Positions 12,059 through 22,650 of a stretch of 64,000 nucleotides of DNA are shown one piece after another. A program made the translations under genes and the position numbers. Source of the DNA: Dryococelus australis. Lineage: Eukaryota > Arthropoda > Insecta > Phasmatodea > Phasmatidae. The stretch is taken from the NCBI GenBank assembly GCA_029891345.1, contig CM056994.1, forward strand, positions 55,583,251-55,647,250, given 5' to 3'. Numbering within the stretch: the first letter of the stretch is position 1; each line of letters starts with the position of its first letter. The notes below the pieces were generated by a model that was not told the DNA's origin, did no database searches, and was given only the letters and a program-made list of their open reading frames with translations.

Positions 12059-12506
12059 TTGGGAATACAACTTTCAATAATTACTTCACGACCTCTATGA
12101 CCGAACGTGACGTTCCGGACCGTCTGGTTTCTGGTTCCAAGCAAAGGTCGGAGACCCACCCACGACTCGACCCAAAATCTGCGTGCTAACCACGCGGTGT
12201 GAAGCCCGTTGTATTATCACAAAGATCCCGTAAACTTATCCTGCAGAATCGCTGCGCAATACGACATCAGACACGGAAACGTGCTAGGAGTCGCAAGGAA
12301 TTATCCCCCTCATACCTCATCAATTCCTCCTGCAGCGCAGCGCTGCGCCGTAGAGTAGATCAAATTTACCCAAAGACGAGTTGACATGATGGTTGTTTTG
12401 ATAGGAGTGTACCGACTCTCTGATTGGCTGTGCGAGGCTCTGTCTTGTGCCTGACAGGCTACTGCATGCTGTATCGGCTGGGTTGCCAGCTGGCAAGTGG
12501 GTTATA

Positions 12507-12922
12507 AGTCTGTTCGCGGTTTCTTCAGATTTTTTGAATCAAACCTTTGAAAACTCATCACATGTAGGGCGTGTTTAGTTGTTTCCTAAATGCATCATTT
12601 ATCGAAGGCTTTTTATACTTGTGTTAAGATAAAAGTAAGTTATATTTCCGTGAATTTAATTTTTCCTGTATATTATTTATAAATTATAACATTACATTAA
12701 CAATTATTATGAATAAAAACAGGGAGAAAATGCGTGTGTTGGTAATACCTAGTAAGTAATAGTTCTCATGCAAAATTATATTAATCTGAGTGCGCACTAA
12801 TGCGGTACGTTTTTTCTTTTGTATAATTTTCTAGACTCTGTTTGCATACGGTGGACGAATAGTTTGAAAGTAGAACTTCAACAGAGCTTCAAAAAAGTTG
12901 TAACTAACCGTGGATGGACTAT
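12507..12922 (+). mobile_element. Family B MITE copy B2
   Basis: This full-length copy has left end AGTCTGTTCGCGGTTTCTTC after TTATA and right end CGTGGATGGAC before TATA. Internal blocks include CTTTGAAAACTCATCACATG, TGCGTGTGTTGGTAATACCT and GAACTTCAACAGAGCTTC. It is non-coding and the short frames across it are accidental. Confidence 0.85.
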
Positions 12923-13463
12923 AGAAAGCACTGGTTGGCGGCCGGCGGGGTTCCACCGTGTTGCTGGTGAGCGACGCCATCTTGCTGGCGTGTGTGGCTG
13001 CAGTTCGCCTCTGTATTGTCAGTGTTCTGCGGCCGCGCTATTCCTGTGGCCCGAGGCCGGTATATCGACGATGCGGCCCTCAAAGCGGTCTCAGGAGGGT
13101 AGGAAGAGGCGGAGGAATGGCGAAGGTTCACAAGGGGATGGCGAGGAATGAGAGGGGATGGACGCGGCCAGCCGTGGCGTGGCGCCGCATACAGCGGCAT
13201 GTGAAGCGCGCTTTTGATGAGCGGGGATAAAAGGGCGCGGCATTTCAGGAGCCACAGCTCGCCGCCGTGACGCGATCATCCGTCGCCGGCGACAAAGCAC
13301 GTCCCTCAAATTCCACCGTCTCCTTAAAGGCGACCGGCGCGGAGGTAGCCATCTTGGCTCTACGACACATCTTCAGCCATGAACAATTTTCATTTCAGTG
13401 GCAAAAATTCGCCCCTACCAGGCATTACGGATAACTGAACGTAGGTTAATACCTACCATAATA
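12923..13463. other. GC-rich, CpG-dense patch
   Basis: From about 12930 to 13380 the DNA is GC-rich, with open frames on both strands as composition alone predicts. I see no domain or intact splice pattern. It could be a promoter-type CpG patch or an old GC-rich repeat. It is bounded by copies B2 and B3. Confidence 0.4.
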
Positions 13464-14319
13464 GTCTATTCGCGGTATCTTCAAACTTTTTGAAGCAAAC
13501 CTTTGAAAAATTACCCCATGCACGACATTTTTGGTTGTTTCCTAAGTCATGTTTCACAAGTGCCATATATCACAACTGTTTCACTTTTGCGTTAACATAA
13601 AAGCACCTTATTTTTGCTTAAATTGAACTTTCATCTTATCTATATATTATAATATTTCATGTATAATTAAAACGAATACAAACTGAGAGAAATTAGGTGT
13701 GTTGGTAATGCCTAGTATAGGTTGTTCACGGTAAAATCAGCACTTTTGAAAACCATGCTTAAGATATACTTGTACGCACACTGTGTATTCTTCCGTTTTG
13801 TGTACAATTAACATTGCCATGGGCCTCATCACTTTGTCAATGCGTAGGTCAAGTAAAACTGTGAAATTATAAGAAAAGCAAACATTTTACAAACATGTCA
13901 ATTTTTACACTTCGATGTATTTAAAAAAAAGAGCAAGCGAAAGAAATAATTTAAGTTATGACAAATGGTCACCTAACACTTTTTATCCGACGTTAAGATA
14001 TACTTTCCATCCATCGTTACCAACTTTACTGTGCGCATGTCACTCAGTGCGCCCGTTACAATATATGCATGCAGGAACAGTGACTTTTTTCCTAAGGTTG
14101 ATTTAAAAAATGCTCACTTTATTGTGAACAAACTTTAACAAACATATTACAACTTTACAACATATTATTAAAGTGAGTGCACACCAAAGGGGTTGAGCTC
14201 ATCCTTTGATGTAATATTCTAGACTCGGTTAAGCTTTGGTTGCTAGATGTGGAGGAATGTCCTGAAAGCAGAACTTTAGCAAAGTTTGAGAAAAGTCGGA
14301 CAAAACCGGGAATGGACTA
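13464..14319 (+). mobile_element. Family B MITE copy B3, split by A4
   Basis: The left end is GTCTATTCGCGGTATCTTC. Family B sequence runs to GTGTGTTGGTAATGCCTAGTA at about 13717. There copy A4 is inserted, with TA at both junctions. Family B sequence resumes with ACAAACATATTACAAC and ends with CCGGGAATGGAC before TAAA at 14319. Without A4 this copy is about 440 bp. The order of insertion is therefore B first, A later. Confidence 0.85.
13720..14134 (+). mobile_element. Family A MITE copy A4, nested in B3
   Basis: The left end is GGTTGTTCACGGTAAAATCA and the right end is TCACTTTATTGTGAACAAAC. Internal blocks match A2, including ATTCTTCCGTTTTGTGTA, TGACAAATGGTCACCTAACA and CACTCAGTGCGCCCGTTACA. 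The insertion shows that family A moved after B3 was in place. Confidence 0.85.
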
Positions 14320-14820
14320 AACTAGCTAAACAAGCTGGCGCGTTAAAACCTCGATATTCAACCAAACAAATGAACCACAGAGAAGTTCTTAATTCACTTA
14401 CAATGCTTAGGACTCCGTCTCGCCCACCATGTTAAACTTTCTATTTACGTGTCATAAATTTATTTTCAATGAAAAACTATTTCCTATTATGGCACGTTCA
14501 CATTTCGAAATAGCTTCAAATAATGTGGTTGCCAAATTTTATCGATGCGTTATCTCGTAATTGTGAAACGGCAGGAACAATAAATGTTAAAATGATGCAC
14601 TAATTATGTAATTAATAACTTAGAGGAAGATCAGAATTTATGATTGTTTTAAAAACGTAATGTAAACTGCCAAATAGGTACAGCTGTAGTTTCAAATATT
14701 TTTCCTAACACTTGAAATAAGCTAGAAAACCGATTATTCAGCACGGCGCGTGAGGCCAAGAAGACATAATACTGCGACGCTGACACTATAGAACAGTCGG
14801 TTACTTAATATTTCATTGTA
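14320..14820. other. Unassigned AT-rich spacer
   Basis: No gene or shared repeat is recognised between B3 and C2. Confidence 0.5.
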
Positions 14821-14822
14821 TA

Positions 14823-15054
14823 GGCTATTCACGGTAAAGTGAGCACTTTTGAAAGCCCTTTCTTTTACAATAATGTCCAATAAGTATATTTTGGTTTAAC
14901 TTCGGACGTTAAATTTCGAGTGTGGTGCGATACAGATGCTGTGTTTATTACTTACATGACAATATTTATTTACAAAGGTGGTTAAAAATATAAAATATGG
15001 CAGAAAGGAAAAAGTCACCAGGACCTCAAAAGTGCTCACTTTGCCGTGAACTAG
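14823..15054. mobile_element. Family C MITE copy C2
   Basis: The ends are GGCTATTCACGGTAAAGTGA and the inverted CTCACTTTGCCGTGAACTAG, with TA before the left end. The interior resembles C1 and C3, with a CAATAAGTATA-like stretch and GTGTTTATTACTTACA. It is non-coding. Confidence 0.75.
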
Positions 15055-15365
15055 GACACTGATCTTTAAGCTCTGCTGACAGAACTGTTTGTCTCGAAGC
15101 GCCCCTACAACTTGTAAACGATGTTAGCCGCTTGACCCTACCAGCTACAGGAAACTAAATACACCGGGTGTTACCCCACATTCGTGACTGCGATAGAGAT
15201 GTCTCTAAACTTCCTGGTTTGGAAACCTCGACGCTCTTCTGTGCCCTACAGGATTCAATGCCGGTATAGCATCTCTTCGAGTGCAGCCACCGGCATGATA
15301 ATTACTGCTAGCTGCGGAGTACAATCAATTTCTGAGTCCTGATATTAAAGGGAAGCTTCCGCGCA

Positions 15366-15672
15366 ATTTTGGATTCTTGCTATTTCTAGCTCGTTTACGT
15401 TTTTAAAAATAGAAAATTCTGAAAGTACTGCTACACCCAGGGAATTATTGACCTTACACACAGCAGTACAGGCATAACGCCTGAACCTGCGGAATCATAA
15501 TTACGTCACAATATTAATTCTGCCGGAATTTGGCAAAATCAACACTGCGATGTAAATACGCATTCGTAGTTTAATCTTTATGTCTGTACTTGCGTGTAAG
15601 GTCATAGCTAGTTGATTATAGGGGTACTTCCGGATTTTCTAAAAATAATAAACGAGTTAGAAAAACCAAAAT
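15366..15672. mobile_element. Foldback or hairpin element
   Basis: Two arms of roughly 100 bases (about 15366-15480 and 15590-15672) are imperfect inverted copies. GCTATTTCTAGCTCGTTTAC pairs with AAACGAGTTAGAAA, AGAAAATTCTGAAAGTAC with GTACTTCCGGATTTTCT, and GACCTTACACACAG with CGTGTAAGGTC. The loop is unique. No coding sequence is present and target duplications are not clear, so the class is unknown. Confidence 0.6.
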
Positions 15673-16106
15673 GTCTACTCGTGCTTGGCAACTAACAGCG
15701 ATTGGCTTGGCACCCTCTTGTGTATGTCACGATCAATGACGGCAACACTACAGTAGCTATGGATTTTCTCTCTTCGTCCCTACTTCTATGGCTCCCTTAC
15801 TGTTGCTCGCTTATCCTGTATGATAAGTAGACGATCTCTGTCTGTCTGACTGTCCGTATTTAATACTTCTAAGTCCCTTGAAACTCAACAGAAGTTCTTC
15901 AAATTCTGCAGAGCGAATAGTTAGGGTAAAATACAGGCCAAGATCGAATTTCAGCAAGATCAGACTACGCAATCATTACCTTTTACCCTAAAAACTCATT
16001 TTCTTATTACTTTTTCCCTACAAAAAGTATTGTATTAAAGCATAGAGAATATTGTATAGAGATAATAAGGGAATGGCATATCATTTTTGTTTATTTTAAA
16101 TGTCTC

Positions 16107-16536
16107 GCTTCAATGGTGAGTTAGTTAAGTGGGACCCACAGTAGCTCAGTGGATAGCGCGATTCCAAGTTGGGCCTTAGTGGCTCAGTGGATAGAGAGAT
16201 TCCAAGTGGGGCCTTAGTGGCTTAGTGGATAGAATTATGATAAGTGGGGCCGCAGTGGCTTAGTGGATAGAACTATGATAAGTGGGGCCGCAGTGGCTTA
16301 GTGGATAGAACTATATCAAGTGGGGCCGCAGTGGCTAAGTGGATAGATATATATCAAATGGGACCTTAGAAACTCATTGGATAGAGAGATTCCAAGTGGG
16401 GCCTTAGTGGCTCAGTGGATAGAGCGATTCCAAGTGGGGCCTTAGTGGCTCAGTGGATAGAACTATGTTGAGGCCGTAGTGCCAAGTGGATAGAGAAATA
16501 TTAAATGGGACCGCAGTCGCTTCAATGTTGAGTTAA
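16107..16536 (+). repeat. Tandem array of about ten 38-bp units carrying a Pol III A-box-like motif
   Basis: From 16127 the unit AAGTGGGGCCTTAGTGGCTC (continuing AGTGGATAGAGAGATTCC) repeats about ten times, 38 bp each, with units 3-6 varying to ATAGAACTATGAT or ATATATC. Most units contain TGGCTCAGTGG or TGGCTTAGTGG, which fit the A box pattern TRGYNNARNNG. No B box is present in any unit. The array is bracketed by two near copies of CGCTTCAATGTTGAGTTA (about 16107-16126 and 16515-16536). It looks like an amplified 5' piece of a tRNA-like sequence. Confidence 0.8.
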
Positions 16537-16635
16537 TTTCACACCAGTTCATTACGACTTACATATATATATATATATGCTATATTTTTTCAGTCTTTCT
16601 ATGATAACCAAACTTTTTAACAAGGTAACTGTTCT

Positions 16636-16673
16636 AGCCCCGTGACAACACAAAAAAAAAATGTCACGGGCTG
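16636..16673. repeat. Short inverted repeat
   Basis: AGCCCCGTGACA and TGTCACGGGCT form a 10-11 bp stem around an A-rich loop. It may belong to the AT-rich satellite block that follows. Confidence 0.4.
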
Positions 16674-16689
16674 GGTCCCCTAGTTTTAT

Positions 16690-17235
16690 ATAAGTAGAAT
16701 GATATAGCATGTTTTGGCGCATCGGGATCTAGGATCGGTGCTCAGAGCTGTACATGCTCTCTCATTCCGGTCGGTCGGCGGCCATCTTGTCCGCCATGTG
16801 GATGTCGGTGACCTTTGACCTTGATCCCAATGACCTTTGGCCTTAAACCCAAAAATCTCATATAAAATCCCAAAAATATCCAAAAACCCAAATAATTACA
16901 AACAATTATTAAAAATTTATTTTAAAAAATTATAAAATTAAAATTTATGTTTGGGCTTAGAGAAGCTTAGAGGAACCGAGGGATTGAAACCGACCAGCAA
17001 CCAAGTAATGGTGTCAACCAATCGTCATGTTGAGCCCAGGTGACTTTGAACTTGACCCATGTTTTTGACGCTGTAACTGTGACCTTAGTTGACTGTGAAT
17101 ACAAAACCTCGAGAAAAAATTGTAAAAATTGAATAAATTGATAAAAGACAGCGAGCATATTACGTTACTGACTACTACCGCCATATTGGATCCAGGTTAC
17201 CTTGACCTTTGAACAAAAAATATAGTAAATTTATA
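16690..17235. repeat. Degenerate satellite block with GGTGACCTTGAC motifs
   Basis: Loose tandem units of roughly 120-200 bp share a core of the type GCCAT(C/A)TTGGAT...GGTGACCTTTGACCTTG followed by AT-rich sequence with AAAAATT. Three cores are visible near 16780, 17030 and 17185. The same family recurs at 50230-51250, where CCCCAATGACCTTGAAAAC matches CCCAATGACCTTTGGCC here. No coding sequence is present. Confidence 0.65.
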
Positions 17236-17261
17236 TAATGCAAAAAATAAAAAAATTTAAG

Positions 17262-17402
17262 ACTTGTTTTTCATCAATCTTTCGATAAATCTCACAATAT
17301 CTCCATCAATCAGCACTGCAATCAACACCACAATCAGCACTGAAACCTTTCAATCTTTCCATCAATCTTTCAAAATCTTTACATCAATCTTTCCATCAAG
17401 AT
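17262..17402. repeat. Minisatellite of CATCAATCTTTC type
   Basis: About ten degenerate 10-14 bp units of the form CATCAATCTTTC or CAATCAGCACTG lie in tandem. The reverse-complement form (AAGATTGATGG) makes a similar block at 31845-32040. Confidence 0.6.
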
Positions 17403-17417
17403 TTCACAGTCTTGACG

Positions 17418-17880
17418 CTGCGGCCCTATTCGCCATCGGGGGTGATGCTTGTGTTATTAATTTGGTGACAGTATCTTAAATGGTTCGGAAATAACAGCCA
17501 ACTATGCTTATAAGAGGTCTTAAGGTGTACTTATCCTGCGATCCTTTACGTCATCGGGGGTGATGCCTATGTTATGAATTTAGTGGTTGTATCTTAGTTC
17601 GGAAATTACAGTCAATCATACTTACAAGTGGGCTTAGGACATACCTGGCCCTGCGGTCCTTTTCGTCGTCGGGGGTGATGCTTATGTTATGGACGTGATG
17701 ACTATCTTAACAGTTCGCAAATTACATCTAAGTATGCTTCTAAGTGGCCTTAGGCATACCTGACCCTTTAGTCCTGTTCGTTGCCGGGCGTGATACTTAT
17801 GTTATGAATCTGGTGACCATCTTACACAGTTCGGAAATTACAGCGAGCTATGCTTATACGTGGGTTTAAGGCATACTTAA
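17418..17880. repeat. Four-copy 116-bp tandem satellite
   Basis: Units begin at 17418, 17536, 17651 and 17766 (spacing 118, 115, 115). Each starts CTGCGGTCCTTTTCG or similar, then has a GGGGGTGATGCTTATG block, a GTTCGGAAATTACAG block and ends near TTAAGGCATAC. Units differ by point changes and small indels, so the array is old. No frame is conserved across units. Confidence 0.85.
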
Positions 17881-18327
17881 TGTGTTCGTGGTGCGACTCT
17901 AGACTGGCATGGATGAGCTGGCTTCGCTCCATGCTGTGCTGAAAGCACGGACAAGTGTATAAGTACATAAGTGCACACCCTTGTGCCTGATCGTCGCTCA
18001 TGTGAGTCGCAACACAATGTCCCATGCTGAATGCAAGGGCAAGATGGCGATACAAAAGTGCGTGCGCGCGTGTGTTCGCGCGTGATCGCCGCGCATGTAC
18101 ATTGCTGCGCAATTGGCTCTGTACGGATGCATATAACCTCTATATTAAGATGCGACCTACCCAAACTGTATTATCTGAATGACAGAATTATGATGTTTTT
18201 TCGTGATTATACTTTTTCCTTTAAAGTCGCAGCCTGTCTGTATATAAATGCATGCATGTTGCATGCGAATGTAGTTTATAATTAGTCTACAGCGCTCGCG
18301 CAGACCGGAATATGCATTACACAAGTG

Positions 18328-18331
<4 letters not shown>

Positions 18332-18383
<52 letters not shown>
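18332..18383. repeat. (TA)n microsatellite
   Basis: About 26 uninterrupted TA units, followed by a short ACACACATATATG stretch. Confidence 0.95.
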
Positions 18384-18385
<2 letters not shown>

Positions 18386-18924
18386 CACACACATATATGT
18401 AAAATATGTGTGTGTGCACACGTGGTGCCTGTGGTTTTTTCTATGACTATTTGTCATTAAATATACTCTTTTTTCGCTATAATAAGCTTATTGCCTGGGG
18501 AGTGTGTAGGCTAATGCGAGTATTAACTTTATTTCTTCTCCTAGCCATGCAATGGCGATTTTTATATAAAAAGTCGGTGCCTGAATTTTTTTTCCGGATG
18601 CCGGGATGGTAATAACTATATACGTATTCGACATTCAACATCCTCCTTTCCTACATGTCACAATTGTTCTTGTAGTCAAGACGCTCGACTGCCGACCCAA
18701 GGGATGCCGGAATGATCCCGCACACCTCAGGCATTTTTGAGTTCCGAAGCAACAAACAACTAAAAAAAAAATACCAGCGCTCCTAGCGTCCACTGTTTGA
18801 ACTAAACTCCCCTATATTAGCGCGCCCCTGCTGGCGATGTAATTACCAACACAAAATTGCCGCATTGATACCAACACTCCTAGCTGCGAACAGTAGAACT
18901 TAGCACACACTGGTGGCGGGCACA

Positions 18925-19135
18925 AGAATTAAAGATGGAGAACGTAAAAAGCAAGAGAGAGGAGAAAGGGGTGGGAGACAAGAATGCAAGAGAGAAAATA
19001 AATGAGGCAGAAGGAATATGAGAAAAATAAGGGATAGAGCGGACGAAAAAGAGCATGAGAAAAGAAAATCTGGGTGTCAGAGCATGAAGTAAAAGAATCG
19101 GAATGCAAGAGCATGAAGAGACAAGGTGGTGGATG
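18925..19135. repeat. Purine-rich strand-asymmetric segment
   Basis: For about 210 bases the plus strand is strongly purine-rich, mainly GAGA/GAAA runs, with loose repeats of AAGAGCATGAGA and CAAGAGCATGAAG. On the minus strand this opens serine- and leucine-rich frames that are compositional. No gene is supported. Confidence 0.55.
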
Positions 19136-19242
19136 ACGTGGCACCGTGCCAGGAAGCCAGGTGCGCCAGAACCTACCACTTCTATCTACTTACCTCATTA
19201 TTTCATACAAATTTTTTGTTCCACCTGGGGAAATACGGATAT

Positions 19243-19655
19243 AGCCCATTCATGGTTACTTCCATTTTTCCTGAAGCCTTGCCGAAGTTTTACTTTTAGA
19301 ATATTCTTCCGCCTCACGCAAACAAAGCTTAAGCAGTCCAGAAAATTACACCGAAGGGGCAACGTACCACATTTGCGCGCACTCAGTTTAGTAACATTTT
19401 GCACGAAAACAATTTGTTGTCAGGTATTACCAACATACATATTTTATCTCTGTTTTTATTTATATTAATAACAATAAATATTAAATTTGAAGATAAAATG
19501 TAAGCAGAAGTTGGATTAAATCATAAATAATATACTTTTACGTTAACAGACGTATAAAAGTTTCTGAAACATGTATAGGAACAACCAAACACGTCATACA
19601 TGGGGTAATTTTTCAAAGGTTTGATTCAAGTGTGAAGAAACCGTGAATAGACTAT
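19243..19655 (-). mobile_element. Family B MITE copy B4
   Basis: This full-length copy is in reverse orientation. It starts GCCCATTCATGGTTACTTCC after ATATA and ends AGAAACCGTGAATAGAC before TATA. Shared blocks include GAATATTCTTCCGCCTCACG, AAAGCTTAAGCAGTCC and GTCAGGTATTACCAACATAC. It is non-coding. Confidence 0.85.
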
Positions 19656-20103
19656 ACAACAGAAACCTTACGAACTTTGAAAATTCTTTTAAGTAGTCCT
19701 CTAAGCCAGTTTAAGCTTAGAATTTGAATGGTCGTTCGTGAAGTGTATTGCGGAGATTTGCGATAAAAATAAATGCGAATGGACGATATCGAAGCTGGTC
19801 AATGATAAGTGAAGCAGCGATATAGCCGGTGGGTCTCAGGCGACACGACGGACGACCAGCAAGCTCGGGTGACAAGCGGAGTCGGTGTCCGGATCAGCGA
19901 CTATCCGTGCGCCGAGCAGGCTCGTTAGCAGACGCCCACACACAAGCGCAAGCCGAGTGTGTGCCGAGCGCACACACAGACAAGGCGCCTCCCGACTCTC
20001 CTGCAAACAAGGATACCGTCCCTTTCCCCGGGTACCGTCCCGCCGCGCCGTCCACTGCCAGAGTCCGTACCGCGGCTCCCACGCGCACTGAAACATTTAT
20101 ATA
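19656..20103. other. Unassigned spacer with GC-rich patch
   Basis: The stretch 19820-20095 is GC- and CpG-rich, with five overlapping short frames on both strands. None has a recognisable domain. It ends exactly where family A copy A5 begins. Confidence 0.4.
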
Positions 20104-20522
20104 CGCTGTTCACGGTGAAATGAGGACTTTTGAAAGCCCTGCTTCTGATCTACTTGTATGCTCGTTGTGTATTCCTCCGCCTTATGTAAGATTAACATTG
20201 CCATGGGCCTCAGCAATTTATTCATGCGTCGGTCAAGAGAAATTGTGAAATTATTAAGAAAGTAATTACTTTACAATTCTGCTTATTTTTACTCTCCGAT
20301 GCATAAAAAAAAACAGAAAGCGTAAGAAATAATTTTAAGTTATCACAAATGGTTACCTAACACTTTTTATTCGACGTTAAAAATTGAACTACTTTTCAGC
20401 CATCGTTACCAACTTTACTGGGCGAATGTCACTCAGTGCGTCCGTTAAAATATATGCAGGCAGAAGCAGTGACTTTTTCCTAAGGTTCATTTCTAAAGTG
20501 CTCACTTTATCGTGAACAACCT
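20104..20522 (+). mobile_element. Family A MITE copy A5
   Basis: The left end is CGCTGTTCACGGTGAAATGA after TA, and the right end is CTCACTTTATCGTGAACAAC before CTATA. Internal blocks match A2, including GTGTATTCCTCCGCCTTATG and CGTTACCAACTTTACTGGGC. It is non-coding. Confidence 0.85.
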
Positions 20523-20524
20523 AT

Positions 20525-22203
20525 ACCTGCAGTGCACTAGTGAGCCACAGTTCAATCAGGCGGTGAGACACAATCGACGACGATCTGCGTTGAAATATAC
20601 CTAGATGATATTCTCTACAAAAAAAATCCTTTACAAATTTTGACGCATTATTTATTGCAGTAGGCTCAATACGATGGCAGTTGTAAACTAAATTCTCCTA
20701 AAAAAGAACAACGGCAAACGCACAGATACGTTTTAGGGAATTCGAACTCAGTACCCCGCGCTTCGTAAGCTGACTCTGTCGTCACAACGCCAAGAAGACT
20801 AGTTGTGGAATTATATATTTTTTTTTTCTAGAGGAAGAACACCCATTCCATCACTTTGTTTATGCCTGCAACAGAAAAAAAAAATATTTTTTTCAGTGGT
20901 TCCTCTTCATTTTTGCCCTAAAATAAATATGTCCTGTCTCGTGTCTAATTCAAGACTTTATTTATACCTAAGCAATCTAGGCTGTTGCCTAAAGCGGCAT
21001 AGTTTTAGAAAACGCAAATTCCTGCAAAACAGAAGGAAAAAAAACTGCAGGGTGGTGTAAAAAGGAAGATTTTTATTCAATGATAATACTATGAAACGTT
21101 TATACTTAGCTTTTCAGCATACGTAATGTTTGAACACATCACAGGACTTCCTTGTCCCAATCCCAGCCATGTTGACAAGACGCTCAGCACTAGCAAATTT
21201 GTCTACCTTTCAACTACTGCGCTGCAGGCGCCATCTTGAATTGGTCCTCAACCGGTTTCAGAGGTAGGAGTGGAAGGTCTTTGATACAGCGTACCGACAT
21301 ACAGTAGCAGTAACATAGTTCCTATTTATTCATCCAAGAAGCGGGGGAAATAATACTCATTGCACAGTGGCACCAAACGGCTAAATTCGCCTCTGGCCTT
21401 ATCCGTAATTTAAGTCTGTTTGCTCGCAACTGAAGACAGACTGTTGTGCATATTTGTCAGGAAATATTGAAATCGAAGTTAGTAGAGACTATTAGTTACT
21501 TCCTGGTTAACTGAGCATTTGTGTAAGACCTGCTCTTACAATATTCGTATTGCCAATAATGTATCCTTTCGCACAATGTAAAAAAAAAAAAACTACTGCC
21601 ATTAACTATGACAAATGATAATACCTGCGTCTGACAAGTGAAATGCGAAACAGTTTGAAATAAATATATTTGTGCTGGAAAAATACTCCATACTCCATAA
21701 TACGTTAATTATGTATTATTTTCCTCGCATAGAACCGCGCTCAAGATTGAAGCCACGATGTCCCGAATACGGATCAGACAGAAGAATTACTCGCTGTTCC
21801 GAGATGTGAGGAGCCAAACTGGCGCCGACGTCTGCATTTCACGCTGGACCCCTGAGCTGCACTGGACAATATTAAGCTGGAACTGTTTCTATGGTAACGT
21901 TAGCTTCTATCGCATGAGCAACCACATGAGCCTCACTCACCTCAGACTTTACACCATGCACACACCCGCCATCATTCATGACGAATCTTACTTCCAACTT
22001 TCGTCAGTAAAAGTCTGCTCACGATGCGAGGCAACATATGTTCGAATCCTGGTATCTGGGTACGTGCCATGTTTAGGGCTCTCTTGGTGGCCATTTTAGT
22101 GTATTGGAGGTTGCGAATGCGAATAGGTTGAAAACCGGATGTGCATGCTATTATTATTACTTCAGACATTTTAAGGTCAGGTCAAGTTAGCACGTAAACC
22201 ACC
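20525..22203. other. Unassigned region
   Basis: No shared repeat is recognised. A weak tRNA-like stretch on the minus strand near 20735-20793 has GAGTTCGAATTCC, a good B box, but no proper cloverleaf. The frame at 21758-22099 has no recognisable domain. Confidence 0.4.
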
Positions 22204-22245
22204 ACCGCATGGCCTACTAACATTAATGTTAGTAGGCCATGCGGT
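22204..22245. repeat. Perfect 42-bp palindrome
   Basis: Bases 22204-22245 are an exact inverted repeat with 21-base arms and no spacer, centred on ATT|AAT. The arm begins ACCGCATGGCCTACTAACA. The next base pair outward does not match. Such a long perfect spacer-free palindrome is rare and could be a fresh inverted duplication or an assembly fold-back. Confidence 0.95.
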
Positions 22246-22559
22246 ATACGGACAAGGTCTATAACTGCACTTAATATTTTATTATCTACGTGTGATTATA
22301 TGTGAAACTAAATGAATTTCGTTAGTCTAGAAAATTAAACATTTGAGTCGACAAAATGCGTTTGTTGAGTCAACTAGATCTACTCCAGAACCAAATATTG
22401 TTATTCTAAATACTAGTTTGGAAGTAAAAAAGCATATGGATATTTACATCTCCCAGGGAGAAACATGGGTGGGGAGGGGCGCGGAGCATCAATCGAAGTG
22501 GCGTGTCTGAATTAGGCCCATAGACTGCCATCGTTTTTTTTAATGACATAAAACGGCAT

Positions 22560-22650
22560 CCTGCAGTGGGAAAGGGTTAGAATGCAAGGCGGAGAAGACG
22601 GGAGGACTCCGAGAAAGCCCACCGGAGATCGAACTCTGTTCGCCGTCGGG
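22560..22650 (-). mobile_element. SINE body fragment
   Basis: On the minus strand the sequence CCGGTGGGCTTTCTCGGAGT matches the body of the SINE at 28068-28330 (GGCGGGTTTTCTCGGGGATC), followed by CTCCGCCTTGCATTC against CCCGCCATTTCATTC. The tRNA-like head is missing. Confidence 0.45.

Noticed and set aside
16127-16534. Possible CRISPR array
   Set aside because: Units are contiguous with no variable spacers, and the surrounding DNA is of animal type.
21480-21600. Possible diverged family A start (CTGAGCATTTGTGTAAGACCTG)
   Set aside because: Only a short stretch resembles the family and no other block follows in order.
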